Shown here: positions 1 to 8,032 of the stretch, piece after piece
How positions within the stretch are numbered: the stretch's first letter is position 1
How the letters are laid out: each line of letters begins with the position of its first letter
Origin: JBEKCP01 sp050014815
GTDB lineage: Bacteria; Planctomycetota; Planctomycetia; Pirellulales; Thermoguttaceae
Assembly: GCA_050014815.1 (NCBI GenBank)
Contig: JBEKCP010000155.1
Coordinates: forward strand, 1 to 10,055
DNA length: 10,055 bases
Reading direction: 5' to 3'
Position numbers and translations under genes: made by a program
The notes under the pieces: model-generated
The model's input: the letters and a program-made list of their open reading frames with translations, nothing else
Databases searched by the model: none
What the model was told of the DNA's origin: nothing

Positions 1-2
1 AG

Positions 3-1496
3 GTCGGGGCGGGCACAATGATCATTTCAGGCACAAACACCTATACCGGCACGACCACGGTTGGCGCGGGAACGCTGATGGTCAACGATTTGGCCCCGCT
101 GGGCTTTTCGACGAATGTTGGGCTGGGCAGCGGCCTGTTGGTGCTGTCGAACGCCACGGTGAGCGTCCCCATCACCGCCAGCAACATTTACGGCAGCAAC
201 ATCAAATGGACCTGTCCGGCCGCGATCAACATCATCAGCGGCGCCATCACCATCTCGAACGGCCTTCTGCTCAACATCAACAGCGCGGCCGGCACGTCCG
301 CGGGCGCTGAACTCCACATCACCGGGGGCGTCAATTCCTCGGGCGGGAATCTGGAGATCTTCGACGACAACAGCGGCTCGTCGGATCCCGGTAATGTCTG
401 GATCGAAACGACGCCAATTAACCTCGGAACCGGGGAGTTGCGTGGGTTTGGGTCGCACATCAACGTGGCCAACAATGTGGTGGGCGCCATCCACCCTTAC
501 TATGGCCGGCGCATGTCGCTGGAGGTGGACCAGGCCTTTGTCGGCGCGCCCGCCCTGACGGTCGGCAATCCGAGTTGGGGCAAACTGGACCTGAACGGGC
601 ACGACCTGCTCGTGAGCAGCCTGACCGATAGCGGGGACAGCGGCGACACCGTCACCAGCGACCGGAACGCGACATTGATCGTGAGCAACAATGTGCCGGA
701 TACCTATGGCGGGCTCCTGGCCGGCAATGGGCTCTCTTTGCTCAAGACCGGGACCGGCAGATTGGTGCTGGGGGCTGACCACACATACGCGGGCAACACG
801 ACCGTCGCGGGGGGCGTGCTCGAAATTGATGGCATGATCGGGAGCGGCAGCGGCCAGGTACTGGTCAGCAACGGGACACTTTCAGGCGTGGGTACGATAT
901 TGGATGCGGTTACCGTCGAAGCCGGCAGCACGCTCTCGCCCGGAGCCGCAGGCGCCGGCACCCTGACCATCGACAACTCACTCGTCCTGGCCGGCACGAC
1001 GGCGGTCGCGGTCGGCAAAAGCGGGACCAGCATCACCGCCAGCGGAGTTCAGGGCGTGACCGACCTGACTTACGGCGGCGCCCTGAACGTGTCTGTTAGC
1101 GGACCCACCGCCCTGGCCGTCGGTGACACCATCAAGTTGTTCGACGCCACAAGCTATAGCGGGGTGTTCGCGGCCGTTTCGCCCGCGCCTGGGTTTGGCC
1201 TGGCCTGGGACCAGTCCTCACTAGCGGTCGATGGCACGTTGAAGGTTGTCGCCTCCCCTCTGAACACGGCCCCAACCAATCTCACTTGGAGCGCGGGCGC
1301 TGGGAGCCTGACATTGTCCTGGCCGGTGGACCATCTCGGCTGGCGCCTGCTCGCGCAGACCAATAATCTCCAGTCGGGGGTTAGCCGCAACCCGCTGGAC
1401 TGGGCCATGGTGCCTGGCTCTGACCAGACCAACCTCGTGTCCGTCCCCCTCAGTCCGGGGAAACCCAGCGAATTCTACCGTCTGGTTTACCCATAA
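3..1496 (+). CDS. Secreted beta-strand-repeat (PATR-type) protein, 5'-truncated by window edge
   Basis: This is the C-terminal 497 codons of a larger gene. The frame is open to base 3 and already lies inside a repeat before the first ATG at 18 (VGAGTMIISGTNTYTGTTTV), so that ATG is not the real start. At least two autotransporter-associated beta-strand repeats (PATR, the PF12951/TIGR02601 type) are visible. One is at the left edge; the other is near residues 233-275 counted from the ATG at 18 (LLKTGTGRLVLGADHTYAGN, then GGVLEIDG). They flank a Gly/Ser/Thr/Asn-rich beta-helix-like body. The final ~75 residues form a separate small domain (LTWSAGAGSLTLSWPVDHLG) ending in EFYRLVYP. No outer-membrane barrel domain follows, so this is not a classical type V autotransporter. 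The protein is presumably exported and extracellular or surface-bound. Residues ~100-405 are paralogous to the C-terminal part of the convergent hydrolase gene. The missing N-terminus may hold a catalytic domain, so the specific function is unknown. Confidence 0.85.
   Translation, partial: VGAGTMIISGTNTYTGTTTVGAGTLMVNDLAPLGFSTNVGLGSGLLVLSNATVSVPITASNIYGSNIKWTCPAAINIISGAITISNGLLLNINSAAGTSAGAELHITGGVNSSGGNLEIFDDNSGSSDPGNVWIETTPINLGTGELRGFGSHINVANNVVGAIHPYYGRRMSLEVDQAFVGAPALTVGNPSWGKLDLNGHDLLVSSLTDSGDSGDTVTSDRNATLIVSNNVPDTYGGLLAGNGLSLLKTGTGRLVLGADHTYAGNTTVAGGVLEIDGMIGSGSGQVLVSNGTLSGVGTILDAVTVEAGSTLSPGAAGAGTLTIDNSLVLAGTTAVAVGKSGTSITASGVQGVTDLTYGGALNVSVSGPTALAVGDTIKLFDATSYSGVFAAVSPAPGFGLAWDQSSLAVDGTLKVVASPLNTAPTNLTWSAGAGSLTLSWPVDHLGWRLLAQTNNLQSGVSRNPLDWAMVPGSDQTNLVSVPLSPGKPSEFYRLVYP
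484..602 (+). repeat. Inverted paralogous module, left copy
   Basis: This is the best-conserved part of the module shared by the two convergent genes. It encodes VGAIHPYYGRRMSLEVDQAF and continues through VGNPSWGKLDLNGH. Aligned without gaps to the reverse complement of 2608-2726, I count 93 matches in 119 bases. It marks a diverged inverted duplication of coding sequence, not a mobile repeat. Confidence 0.8.
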
Positions 1497-1512
1497 CTTG
1501 AAAGAACCCGAG

Positions 1513-1544
1513 GCGGGGACGAGTCGTCAACGAGTCGTCCCCGC
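1513..1544. terminator. Candidate bidirectional terminator hairpin between convergent genes
   Basis: A perfect 10-bp stem (GCGGGGACGA paired with TCGTCCCCGC) is extended past one G-G mismatch by three more pairs closing a TCAA tetraloop. It starts 16 bases after the stop of the left gene and lies 97 bases beyond the stop of the convergent gene. Neither side has a canonical U-tract: the + side reads AAATCTTATC, and the - side has a short TTCTTT a few bases on. The position between two converging 3' ends and the GC-rich stem favour a shared terminator or 3'-end stabiliser. I see no gene in 1497-1641. Confidence 0.6.
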
Positions 1545-1641
1545 AAATCTTATCTCAGGAAACTGACCAGACTTTTGCCAATCTCCAGACAACCGCCTTG
1601 CGGTTGGTCTCAGAGCGTGTTCGAGACGCCATAAAGGGAAG

Positions 1642-4600
1642 CTACGGCACCTGCAACCGGAAGAACCTCGGCGGGGAATGAACATCGAAATCGATGGCGT
1701 TGGTGAAGACAAAGCGGCCGGTGCCGTCATAATAATTGGTCGCGAGCCGCATCCACCGGGACAGGGGCAAGTCGGCGGTGGTCGAAGTCAGTTCGACATA
1801 GGAGGCGTTAGGGAGCCCGCCGAGGCCGGTGACTACCAGGTTGGTTCCCTGGAGTTGGAGCGAGCTGAAGCTCGGCACGATGGAGAGCGCCTTGAGGATG
1901 CCGCCGTCGGCCAACAGGTTGGTGTCCCAGACCAAACCCCGTCCCGGGGTTGGGGGCAGGATGCTGCTGAAATATCCGCTGCAGGTGCCCGCGCTGAACA
2001 AGTGGAAGCTGTCGCCGCCGGCCAACAGAGTCGCGCCGATGTTTGTCACGATGAGCGTGCCCCCATAAACCAGCGAGCCGGACACGCGAACAAGGTCGTT
2101 GGTCAACGGCGAGTGGTTGACCGCGATCACCGTCGTGCTGCCCGCGGAGAGTGTCAGCGCGTTGTTGAAGGCCAGCGCACCCGCTGCATTGCCTGGAGCC
2201 AGCGTCGCGCCGCTGCCGACGGTGCAGTTCCCGGTGACCGCGCCATGGCCCTGAAGCGTCTGGCCGGTTGCCAATGTGAAGCCCCCCGCCACCGCCGCCA
2301 GGTCGAGTGTCGCGCCTGATCCAACCGAGATGGCGGGGCTGTTTGGCAGCGCTGAAGTTATGCCGACGGGCGCGGCGAGAGCCAGTGTGCCCCCGGTAAC
2401 CGCCGTGGATCCACAATGAACGCTCGAGCCGCTGAGGGTTAGCGTCCCGGCACCCGCCTTGACCAAAGCGAGCCCCGCTCCGGAAAGCGACCCCCCATAG
2501 GCGCTCGACGTTGTGTTACTCACGGTAAGCGTGGCCGGCAGGTCGCTCCGGACGACGTCACTGGGGCCGTTGTTAGCCGGGTTGGTGAGCCCGCTAACCG
2601 TCAGGCTATGTCCGTTCAGATCGAGTTGGCCCCAACTCGGATTCCCGACGACCAGGTTGGGAGCGCCGACGAACGCGCCGTCCACCTCCAGGTAGGTGCT
2701 GCGCCCGTAGTAAGGATGGATGGCGCCGACGATGTTCCCGGCGACGGCCAGGTGCCAGCCATAGCCGTTTAACTGGCCGCCGCCCAGGTTCAGCGGGCGC
2801 TGGCAGATCCAGATGTTGGCCACGGCGCCGTCGTTGAGGAGTTCCAGGTTGTTATTCGAACCGGTGACGCCCCCGTTGATGCTCAACCAGCCCTCGGTCC
2901 AACTGCTGTTGAAGGTCACCGAGGGAGCGGCCAAGGTAATGGGTCCGGAGAGAATGTTGGAGCCAAAACCTCCCAGGTACTCGACAGCCCCGCCCTTGAT
3001 GGTGATGGACGAGGCAATGGTCACGCCCCGTAGCGAGAGCGTCCCGGAAGTGATCACCAGGGCCGGGCTGTTGCCCAGCGCCGCCTTGCCGCTCAGGGCC
3101 AACGTACCGGCGCCCAAGGAGGTGGCCCCGCTATAAGTGCTATCGCCAGTGAGCGCCAGCAGGCCCGAACCGAGCTTGGCCAGTCCGCCTCTGCCCGTCA
3201 GCGGGGCGCTGATCATGGCATTGCCGTTGGCCGTAAGGGTCATGGTGTTGGTCAGCCGGATGGAACCGGCGCCAGCCGCCAGGGTGTAGCTGCCAGAGGT
3301 GCCGTTGAAGGTGATCCCCAACGGCATGACGTCGGCAGCCAGGCACACCGCCAGGCTGGTGACGGTATCTGTCCCGAAGGCTGCCACGTTGCCGTCGAAC
3401 CACCGAATCGTGTTGCCGCCCACCCACCAGTTCGCTCCGCCGCCGCCCCAGACGCCGCTGCCATCCTGCGGGCCGCTCACCACGGCATTGGCATCCCAGG
3501 CGAGGGTCGCCCCTTGGATCGGTGTGGTCGCGTCGGCCGGGGCGCTCGGCGCTGAACTGCCCAAGCTGTTGGTGGCGGACACCGTATAGGAATACGCTAC
3601 GCCCGCCGTGAGGCCGGTATCTGAATAATTGGTGCCTGCGAGGGTGGCAATGACCACACCGCCCCGGCTCAGCGCATAGCCAGTGGAGCCCGACACGGGC
3701 GGCCAACCCAGATCAATCCGGTTCGAAGCCACGACCGTCGCCAGCACGGTCAGTGGCGCGGCCGGTGAACCAGCAACGCTGACGAAGATAGTAATCGGCC
3801 CGGAATCCAGGGCGTTGGTCGCGTCATAAATCACCCGGGCGCTGACCTGGTAATTGCCCGCGCTGACGTTGGTCCAGGTGCATGCGTAGGGCGGAGTCGC
3901 GCCCTCGCCGAGCAGGTTGGTGCCGTTGGCATAGAACAGCACTTGGTTGATGGTGCTGCCGTTGGTCACGACAGTAGCCCCCAAGCTGATGGTTGCCGGG
4001 GCCGTAAAGGCCGCGCCATCGGCCGGGCTGCTAAGGGAGACCACGGGAGAAGACCAGGCCGCGAGGATCTCCCGGTAACCCGAAAGCCCCGCCGTGCTGG
4101 TCGTACGCACGCGGTAATAATTCGTCGCTCCGACGACCGCGGAGACGGCAGCGTTGGTCAGCCCGGCACCCACGATGGCCGCAGTGGCAAAATTAACGCC
4201 GTCGGTTGAGGCCTCCACCTGGAAGCCGGTCTCGAAAGCGGCCCGGTCGCGCCAGCCAAGGAGGATCTGATTGCTGGATACCCCCGTCGCCTGCAACCGG
4301 TCGGGTGGCGGGGCGGTAAACCCGGCCCGCTGGAGGCCGCGCTGGAGGATGGGACTGCCGAGCATTCGGGACCAGGTCGAGCCCGTGCGATAATTCTCGA
4401 TCATGATCAGGAGCGGCCCCTGGTCCAGCCCAATGGCGACATCATCAAACCAATTGCCCGCCTGGATATTGTAGGCGTCGCGAAAACCCTCCGTGGTCCA
4501 GATGTTCGTCGTGTAAGTGTCGTAGAGATGGCGCAAGGCCGGCAGGCAGATCTCGGGGGCGAAGGGCAGGGAAGCGCCCGCAGCCGTCGGCGCAATCGTG

Positions 4601-5655
4601 CCGTCATCGAACCCAACCGGAGCGCCGCGCGCGGCGTAGTAGAGGTAGGCGATTCCGTTGACGGTCCGGTCCGGGCCATCGCAGGCGGTCAGGCCCCATT
4701 CATAAGGGCCGTAGTTGGGGTAGCCCAGCGGGTTCTGGATGGCATATTGTTGCTGTGCCAGGGTCGCTCGGCGGGAATTCTCGAAATAGTCGCTGTTCCG
4801 CTGGCGCATGTAGCCGTCGGCAATGCCGCGGAAATCGATCCAGGTCTGCGAGTATTGGTGGGTAAAGAGCGGCGCGCACGTGACATAGCTGCAGCCATAG
4901 AACGTGCTCCAGAGGTAACCGTTGGTCCAGGCGCTCCAGGAGGCCGCCGGCAGCGGGTTGGTGGCCGCCCCCAGGCCGAGTAGATAGAGGCAGGCCGCTT
5001 CGTTGTAGCCCGTCCAACCACTGGCCCCAAACCCACCCTCGGGCGTCCATTGCAGGGTGACCGTGTTGTCGCTCGCTCGCAACGCGAAGGACCAGTCGAT
5101 GCGGTCGAGCAAGGCGGCGGAAAACTGGCGGATCTGGATTTCGACGATATTGGTCGGATTGTCAAAAAACTGCCCGGCGTCGATCACGCCCAGCATGAGC
5201 AGCGCGGTGTCAATGGTCGAGAGTTCGCTCGCGCCGGCCCGCAGCCCGGTATTCGCATCGAGCAAGTGGTAAAACCAGCCGTGATAACCGGCGTACCCGC
5301 TCGCGCCGGCGCCCTGGGGCAAATTATAGAGCGTCTGCAAGGTGGTGAGCACTCGCTCCGCTCCGCTCGATCTCGTGATCCAACCGCGTTCGATTGCAAT
5401 ATCGATGGCCCCCAACCCGAAGCCGGCGCCGCCGATGGCGCAGGGCCAGCCGACGGCTGACTTGTCGCGGATCAAACCATTGGACAGATTAACCTCGTTC
5501 CAAAAGAAGTTGAAGGTCTGCCGCTCCACATAGTCCAGGAAGGCGTCGTCGCTGGCAAAGGTCTGCGGGCCGGCTGCTGGGGCGAGGTCGCCCCGCGCGA
5601 CGAGGTTGGCCAAAATCAGCAGCACGGCAAAGAGGCAAAACTTAACGTTTTTCAA
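1642..5655 (-). CDS. Secreted PF10091 glycoamylase-family glycoside hydrolase with Fn3/Ig-like and beta-strand-repeat C-terminus
   Basis: This 1337-codon gene encodes a multidomain exported glucan-active enzyme. A signal peptide spans residues 1-22 (MKNVKFCLFAVLLILANLVA). Residues ~33-448 match the COG5368/PF10091 family: QTFNFFWNEVNLSNGLIRDK, GYNEAACLYLLGLG, HQYSQTWIDFRGIADGYM, YFENSRRATLAQQQYAI, YEWGLTACDGPD and IGLDQGPLLIMIENYRTGS. Then come an Fn3-like module (~450-545), an Ig-like module (~538-625, SSPADGAAFTAPATISL), a second Fn3 (~633-720) and a beta-repeat body with PATR units near 805-853 and 1051-1097. The protein ends in a distinct tail, FFRLQVP. The family name 'glycoamylase' is loose. 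As I recall it, characterised relatives include GH144 endo-beta-1,2-glucanases, so a beta-glucan substrate is as likely as starch. The start is TTG; AAGGG lies six bases upstream and the signal peptide begins there. The neighbours are a divergent sensor kinase and a convergent paralogous repeat protein. Family and export are well supported; the substrate is not. Confidence 0.92.
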   Translation of the reverse strand: MKNVKFCLFAVLLILANLVARGDLAPAAGPQTFASDDAFLDYVERQTFNFFWNEVNLSNGLIRDKSAVGWPCAIGGAGFGLGAIDIAIERGWITRSSGAERVLTTLQTLYNLPQGAGASGYAGYHGWFYHLLDANTGLRAGASELSTIDTALLMLGVIDAGQFFDNPTNIVEIQIRQFSAALLDRIDWSFALRASDNTVTLQWTPEGGFGASGWTGYNEAACLYLLGLGAATNPLPAASWSAWTNGYLWSTFYGCSYVTCAPLFTHQYSQTWIDFRGIADGYMRQRNSDYFENSRRATLAQQQYAIQNPLGYPNYGPYEWGLTACDGPDRTVNGIAYLYYAARGAPVGFDDGTIAPTAAGASLPFAPEICLPALRHLYDTYTTNIWTTEGFRDAYNIQAGNWFDDVAIGLDQGPLLIMIENYRTGSTWSRMLGSPILQRGLQRAGFTAPPPDRLQATGVSSNQILLGWRDRAAFETGFQVEASTDGVNFATAAIVGAGLTNAAVSAVVGATNYYRVRTTSTAGLSGYREILAAWSSPVVSLSSPADGAAFTAPATISLGATVVTNGSTINQVLFYANGTNLLGEGATPPYACTWTNVSAGNYQVSARVIYDATNALDSGPITIFVSVAGSPAAPLTVLATVVASNRIDLGWPPVSGSTGYALSRGGVVIATLAGTNYSDTGLTAGVAYSYTVSATNSLGSSAPSAPADATTPIQGATLAWDANAVVSGPQDGSGVWGGGGANWWVGGNTIRWFDGNVAAFGTDTVTSLAVCLAADVMPLGITFNGTSGSYTLAAGAGSIRLTNTMTLTANGNAMISAPLTGRGGLAKLGSGLLALTGDSTYSGATSLGAGTLALSGKAALGNSPALVITSGTLSLRGVTIASSITIKGGAVEYLGGFGSNILSGPITLAAPSVTFNSSWTEGWLSINGGVTGSNNNLELLNDGAVANIWICQRPLNLGGGQLNGYGWHLAVAGNIVGAIHPYYGRSTYLEVDGAFVGAPNLVVGNPSWGQLDLNGHSLTVSGLTNPANNGPSDVVRSDLPATLTVSNTTSSAYGGSLSGAGLALVKAGAGTLTLSGSSVHCGSTAVTGGTLALAAPVGITSALPNSPAISVGSGATLDLAAVAGGFTLATGQTLQGHGAVTGNCTVGSGATLAPGNAAGALAFNNALTLSAGSTTVIAVNHSPLTNDLVRVSGSLVYGGTLIVTNIGATLLAGGDSFHLFSAGTCSGYFSSILPPTPGRGLVWDTNLLADGGILKALSIVPSFSSLQLQGTNLVVTGLGGLPNASYVELTSTTADLPLSRWMRLATNYYDGTGRFVFTNAIDFDVHSPPRFFRLQVP
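2608..2726 (-). repeat. Inverted paralogous module, right copy
   Basis: This is the counterpart of 484-602 inside the hydrolase gene. It encodes VGAIHPYYGRSTYLEVDGAF and continues through VGNPSWGQLDLNGH. At protein level the similarity extends much further, from NLELLNDG (near 2860) to the LFSAGTCSGYFSSILPPTPG segment (near 1960). It stops before the final ~75 residues, where the two proteins carry different tails. Confidence 0.8.
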
Positions 5656-5661
5656 GCCAGA

Positions 5662-5666
5662 CCCTT
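5662..5666 (-). promoter_or_regulatory. Ribosome binding site (AAGGG) supporting a TTG start
   Basis: On the minus strand AAGGG is followed by six bases and then TTG AAA AAC GTT, the first codons of a clean signal peptide. No ATG or GTG lies near in frame. This site therefore fixes the hydrolase start at 5655 as a TTG codon. Confidence 0.6.
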
Positions 5667-5693
5667 GTACTGCGTTCTTTCCGGCAGGACAAG

Positions 5694-5709
5694 TTACGGG
5701 AATTCGTAA
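5694..5709. promoter_or_regulatory. Inverted repeat in the divergent intergenic region, candidate operator
   Basis: TTACG-GGAATT-CGTAA is a perfect 5-bp inverted repeat around a six-base centre. It lies 39 bases upstream of the hydrolase TTG and 48 bases upstream of the kinase GTG. NarL/LuxR-type regulators usually bind short imperfect palindromes of about this size, so it could be the target of the neighbouring response regulator. That assignment is inference from position; a 5-bp arm can arise by chance. I could not identify convincing -10/-35 elements in 5656-5757. Confidence 0.35.
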
Positions 5710-5757
5710 AGACGGAAGGCGCGCGCGGTCTTGAAATGCAGGCGCAGAACTGATTGA

Positions 5758-8028
5758 GTGATCTTGACGAAAGCGCGCTACGGCAACAACGGGACGACTG
5801 CGAAGGGACCGAACTCTCCTGGTGCTGGCAGAAGGACGCCTTGCGGCATCCTCCGCCCAGGGGACCGGATTGGAGTCAAGGGCAGGGTACCCGCGCGCTC
5901 AAGCCTGCTACGGCACCTCCTTGTAACCGCAATGGTTTTCGTTCTGCCCCGGGCCGGCTTGGGCGTCCCGGTTCCCCTTCGCGCGGTCGAGGCCAGCGCC
6001 CCGGCCCAGGAAGGCCATCCGCTGGCGGCGGCCGTCGATGGCCTGCTCACTCCGGACAATGGGTGGTCGCTCAAGGAAGGCTCACAGTTCCAGGACCAAT
6101 GCGCCGTCTTTGCGCCGGAGAAACCTTTGACGGCGATAATGTGCCAACTCGAGTTCTCGTTTCTCGACCCGCAGGCCGTTTCCCATTTCGGCGAATTCGA
6201 GGTCAACGTCACCACCGACGAAAAACCGAGCGTGCAAGGCCGGTGGATGCCACTGGTCGCCGAGGCGGTCACGGCCAACTACCCCGATGGCGTCGTGGTC
6301 TGGGGGCCCACCGCCAGAATCCAAACGTATCGGCCGGGCACCGTGGTCACGTTGCGCGCTCAAACTCCGTTCCCGGGCATTACCGGCTTTCGCTTGCGGC
6401 TTTTGGCCAAACCCGGCCCGGCCGGGAGCCAACTGCGCCCGGCGGTGGGCTGCTCGGCTTCCGGCAATTTCCGGCTCACCGCGTTCCGGCTCGAAGCCGA
6501 GCCTTTCCACACCAGCAATATCGCCTTTGGCCGGCAGCTCTTTTCCTCGGGCGCGGTCCCCGCCAACCTGCCCCTGAAAAACCTCACCGACGGTTTTGTC
6601 AGCACCTACACCTACCATACCCGGAGCTGGATGGAGAATGAGTTCTTCTTCGAACTCGACCTCGGGCGCATCGTCGCGCTGGATCACATCGTCTTGCGGG
6701 GACGCACCGATGGCACCGAGGCCGACCAACTCAGCAATTACGGCGTCGAACTCCTGTCCGAATCCGATCGCTACCCCAAGTCGCGCTGTTGGAGTGTTTG
6801 GATACGACCCGACGGGTCGCACCCGACGGTCGGCAGCGCCGATATAATCCGCGCCGCGGACGGAAAGGGTTCCTTCGCCGGCCGGCTCGTCCGCATTTAC
6901 AACCGGAATCCCCAGGTCCAAAAACTCCAGATCGCCGAACTCGAGGTCTATCCCGCCTTGGTGCCCCAGGCGCGGGATTGGGTCGCCGACGGCGTCACCT
7001 TGAACCCGGGCAGCGAAGTCGCCCTGCCCGCCGGCCTCCACAGGCTGGCCTTCACTATTTCCAGCCAGGAACCGGGCATCGTCGCCGGCTCGCTCACTTA
7101 TCGCTGGCGCATCCCGGGTTGGGCCGACCAGTGGCGCGAAACCGGCAGCGACGGCCGGGTAGTGCTCGAGCCCCCACCCCCGCCGGGCGGATTCCAGCTC
7201 CACCTCGAGGCCCGGCACACCGATGGCCTATGGGACGAATCCGGCCAACCCCTGTTCTTTCGCATCGCCCCGCCGTGGTGGCGCGAACCGGGCAAAGTCG
7301 CCATTTTGGGCGGGACCCTGGCGCTCGCGACCGCCGCCTTGAGCTGGGGCATCTATACCTGGCGCGTCAGGCGCGGTCTCGCCCTCGCCGAGCAAAGCGT
7401 CAAACTGCACCGCGAACGCCTCCGCATCGCCCGCGACATGCACGACGAGATGGGCGCGCGCCTCACCTACATCGCCCTGCTGGCCGACCGCACGCGCCGC
7501 GAGACGGAGGCCCCGGCCGACGAGCGGGGCCGCCTCCTCGGCGGCCTCGCCGAGAATGCCCGTTCCGCTGTCGATGCCCTCGACACCATCGTCTGGGCCG
7601 TCAGCCCGCAGCACGATACGGTCGGCGGGCTGGCGGATTATCTGTGCGACTACGCCCCAGGCTATCTCAAAGCCGCCGGGGTGAAGTGCCGCCTCGACAT
7701 TCACGTGGACGCCCAGGACCGTGCCCTCCCGCTCATCGTCCGGCACGAGTTGCTCATGGCGGTCAAGGAGGCCCTCCAAAACATTGTGAAACATGCTGGC
7801 GCAACCGCCGTCCGCCTCACTGTTCGCGACGAGCATGGCAGCCTCGAGATCGCGGTGACCGATGACGGCCGGGGCTTTCCCGGGCGGCCTGGCGGCGCCG
7901 GCCACAACGGTCTGGCCAACATGCGCCAGCGCCTTTCCGAAATCGGCGGTTCCTGCGAAACCGGGGCGGGGGACGACGGCCGCGGTGTTTGCGTCCGGTT
8001 CACCATCCGCCTGGACCACGGCCCTTAG
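5758..8028 (+). CDS. NarL-type sensor histidine kinase with tandem galactose-binding-like and Y_Y_Y sensor domains
   Basis: This membrane kinase pairs with the regulator four bases downstream. A hydrophobic signal or first membrane segment lies at ~50-69. Two discoidin (F5/8 type C)-like regions follow: ~75-245 (AAAVDGLLTPDNGWSL, ending NFRLTAFRLEAE) and ~251-400 (NLTDGF, FFFELDLGRIVALDHIVLRG, LQIAELEVY). A Y_Y_Y-type beta-sandwich spans ~403-505 (YRWRIPGWADQWRET) and a transmembrane helix ~513-535. The HisKA_3 dimerisation domain has phospho-acceptor His562 (RIARDMHDEMGARL). The HATPase_c domain has the N-box (Asn675, EALQNIVKHAG), a DDGRGF G-box at 702-707 and GHNGLANMRQR. Y_Y_Y normally follows a Reg_prop beta-propeller; here lectin-like folds take that place, which suggests a carbohydrate ligand (inference). 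The start is uncertain. An in-frame TGA immediately precedes the GTG at 5758, TTG at 5764 is possible, and no clear Shine-Dalgarno is seen. The ATG at 5932 would cut the hydrophobic segment. All catalytic motifs look intact. Confidence 0.93.
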   Translation: MILTKARYGNNGTTAKGPNSPGAGRRTPCGILRPGDRIGVKGRVPARSSLLRHLLVTAMVFVLPRAGLGVPVPLRAVEASAPAQEGHPLAAAVDGLLTPDNGWSLKEGSQFQDQCAVFAPEKPLTAIMCQLEFSFLDPQAVSHFGEFEVNVTTDEKPSVQGRWMPLVAEAVTANYPDGVVVWGPTARIQTYRPGTVVTLRAQTPFPGITGFRLRLLAKPGPAGSQLRPAVGCSASGNFRLTAFRLEAEPFHTSNIAFGRQLFSSGAVPANLPLKNLTDGFVSTYTYHTRSWMENEFFFELDLGRIVALDHIVLRGRTDGTEADQLSNYGVELLSESDRYPKSRCWSVWIRPDGSHPTVGSADIIRAADGKGSFAGRLVRIYNRNPQVQKLQIAELEVYPALVPQARDWVADGVTLNPGSEVALPAGLHRLAFTISSQEPGIVAGSLTYRWRIPGWADQWRETGSDGRVVLEPPPPPGGFQLHLEARHTDGLWDESGQPLFFRIAPPWWREPGKVAILGGTLALATAALSWGIYTWRVRRGLALAEQSVKLHRERLRIARDMHDEMGARLTYIALLADRTRRETEAPADERGRLLGGLAENARSAVDALDTIVWAVSPQHDTVGGLADYLCDYAPGYLKAAGVKCRLDIHVDAQDRALPLIVRHELLMAVKEALQNIVKHAGATAVRLTVRDEHGSLEIAVTDDGRGFPGRPGGAGHNGLANMRQRLSEIGGSCETGAGDDGRGVCVRFTIRLDHGP

Positions 8029-8032
8029 CCTG

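Noticed and set aside
27..782. Minus-strand frame opposite the left beta-repeat gene, and plus-strand frames inside the hydrolase gene (1678-2319, 4528-4983, 5050-5460)
   Set aside because: Mirror frames of repeat-rich or high-GC genes. The opposite strand has clear PATR or PF10091 signatures.
1519..1539. Tandem direct repeat of ACGAGTCGTC between the convergent genes
   Set aside because: Fully explained by the self-complementary sequence of the hairpin at 1513-1544. Two copies do not make an array.
5664..5693. CTTGT...ACAAG inverted arms in the divergent region
   Set aside because: Five-base arms with a 20-base spacer are too weak, and the left arm overlaps the hydrolase ribosome binding site.
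6082..7218. Long minus-strand open frame (378 codons) opposite the sensor kinase, with similar ones at 7228-8127 and 8000-8764
   Set aside because: Antisense shadows of high-GC coding sequence. The plus-strand kinase and regulator have complete family motifs, while these translations are low-complexity Gly/Ala/Arg/Asp mixes with no recognisable domain.
5754..7865. Plus-strand frames at 5754-6641 and 6789-7865 overlapping the kinase
   Set aside because: Arg/Pro/Gly-rich off-frame translations of the kinase gene with no motifs.
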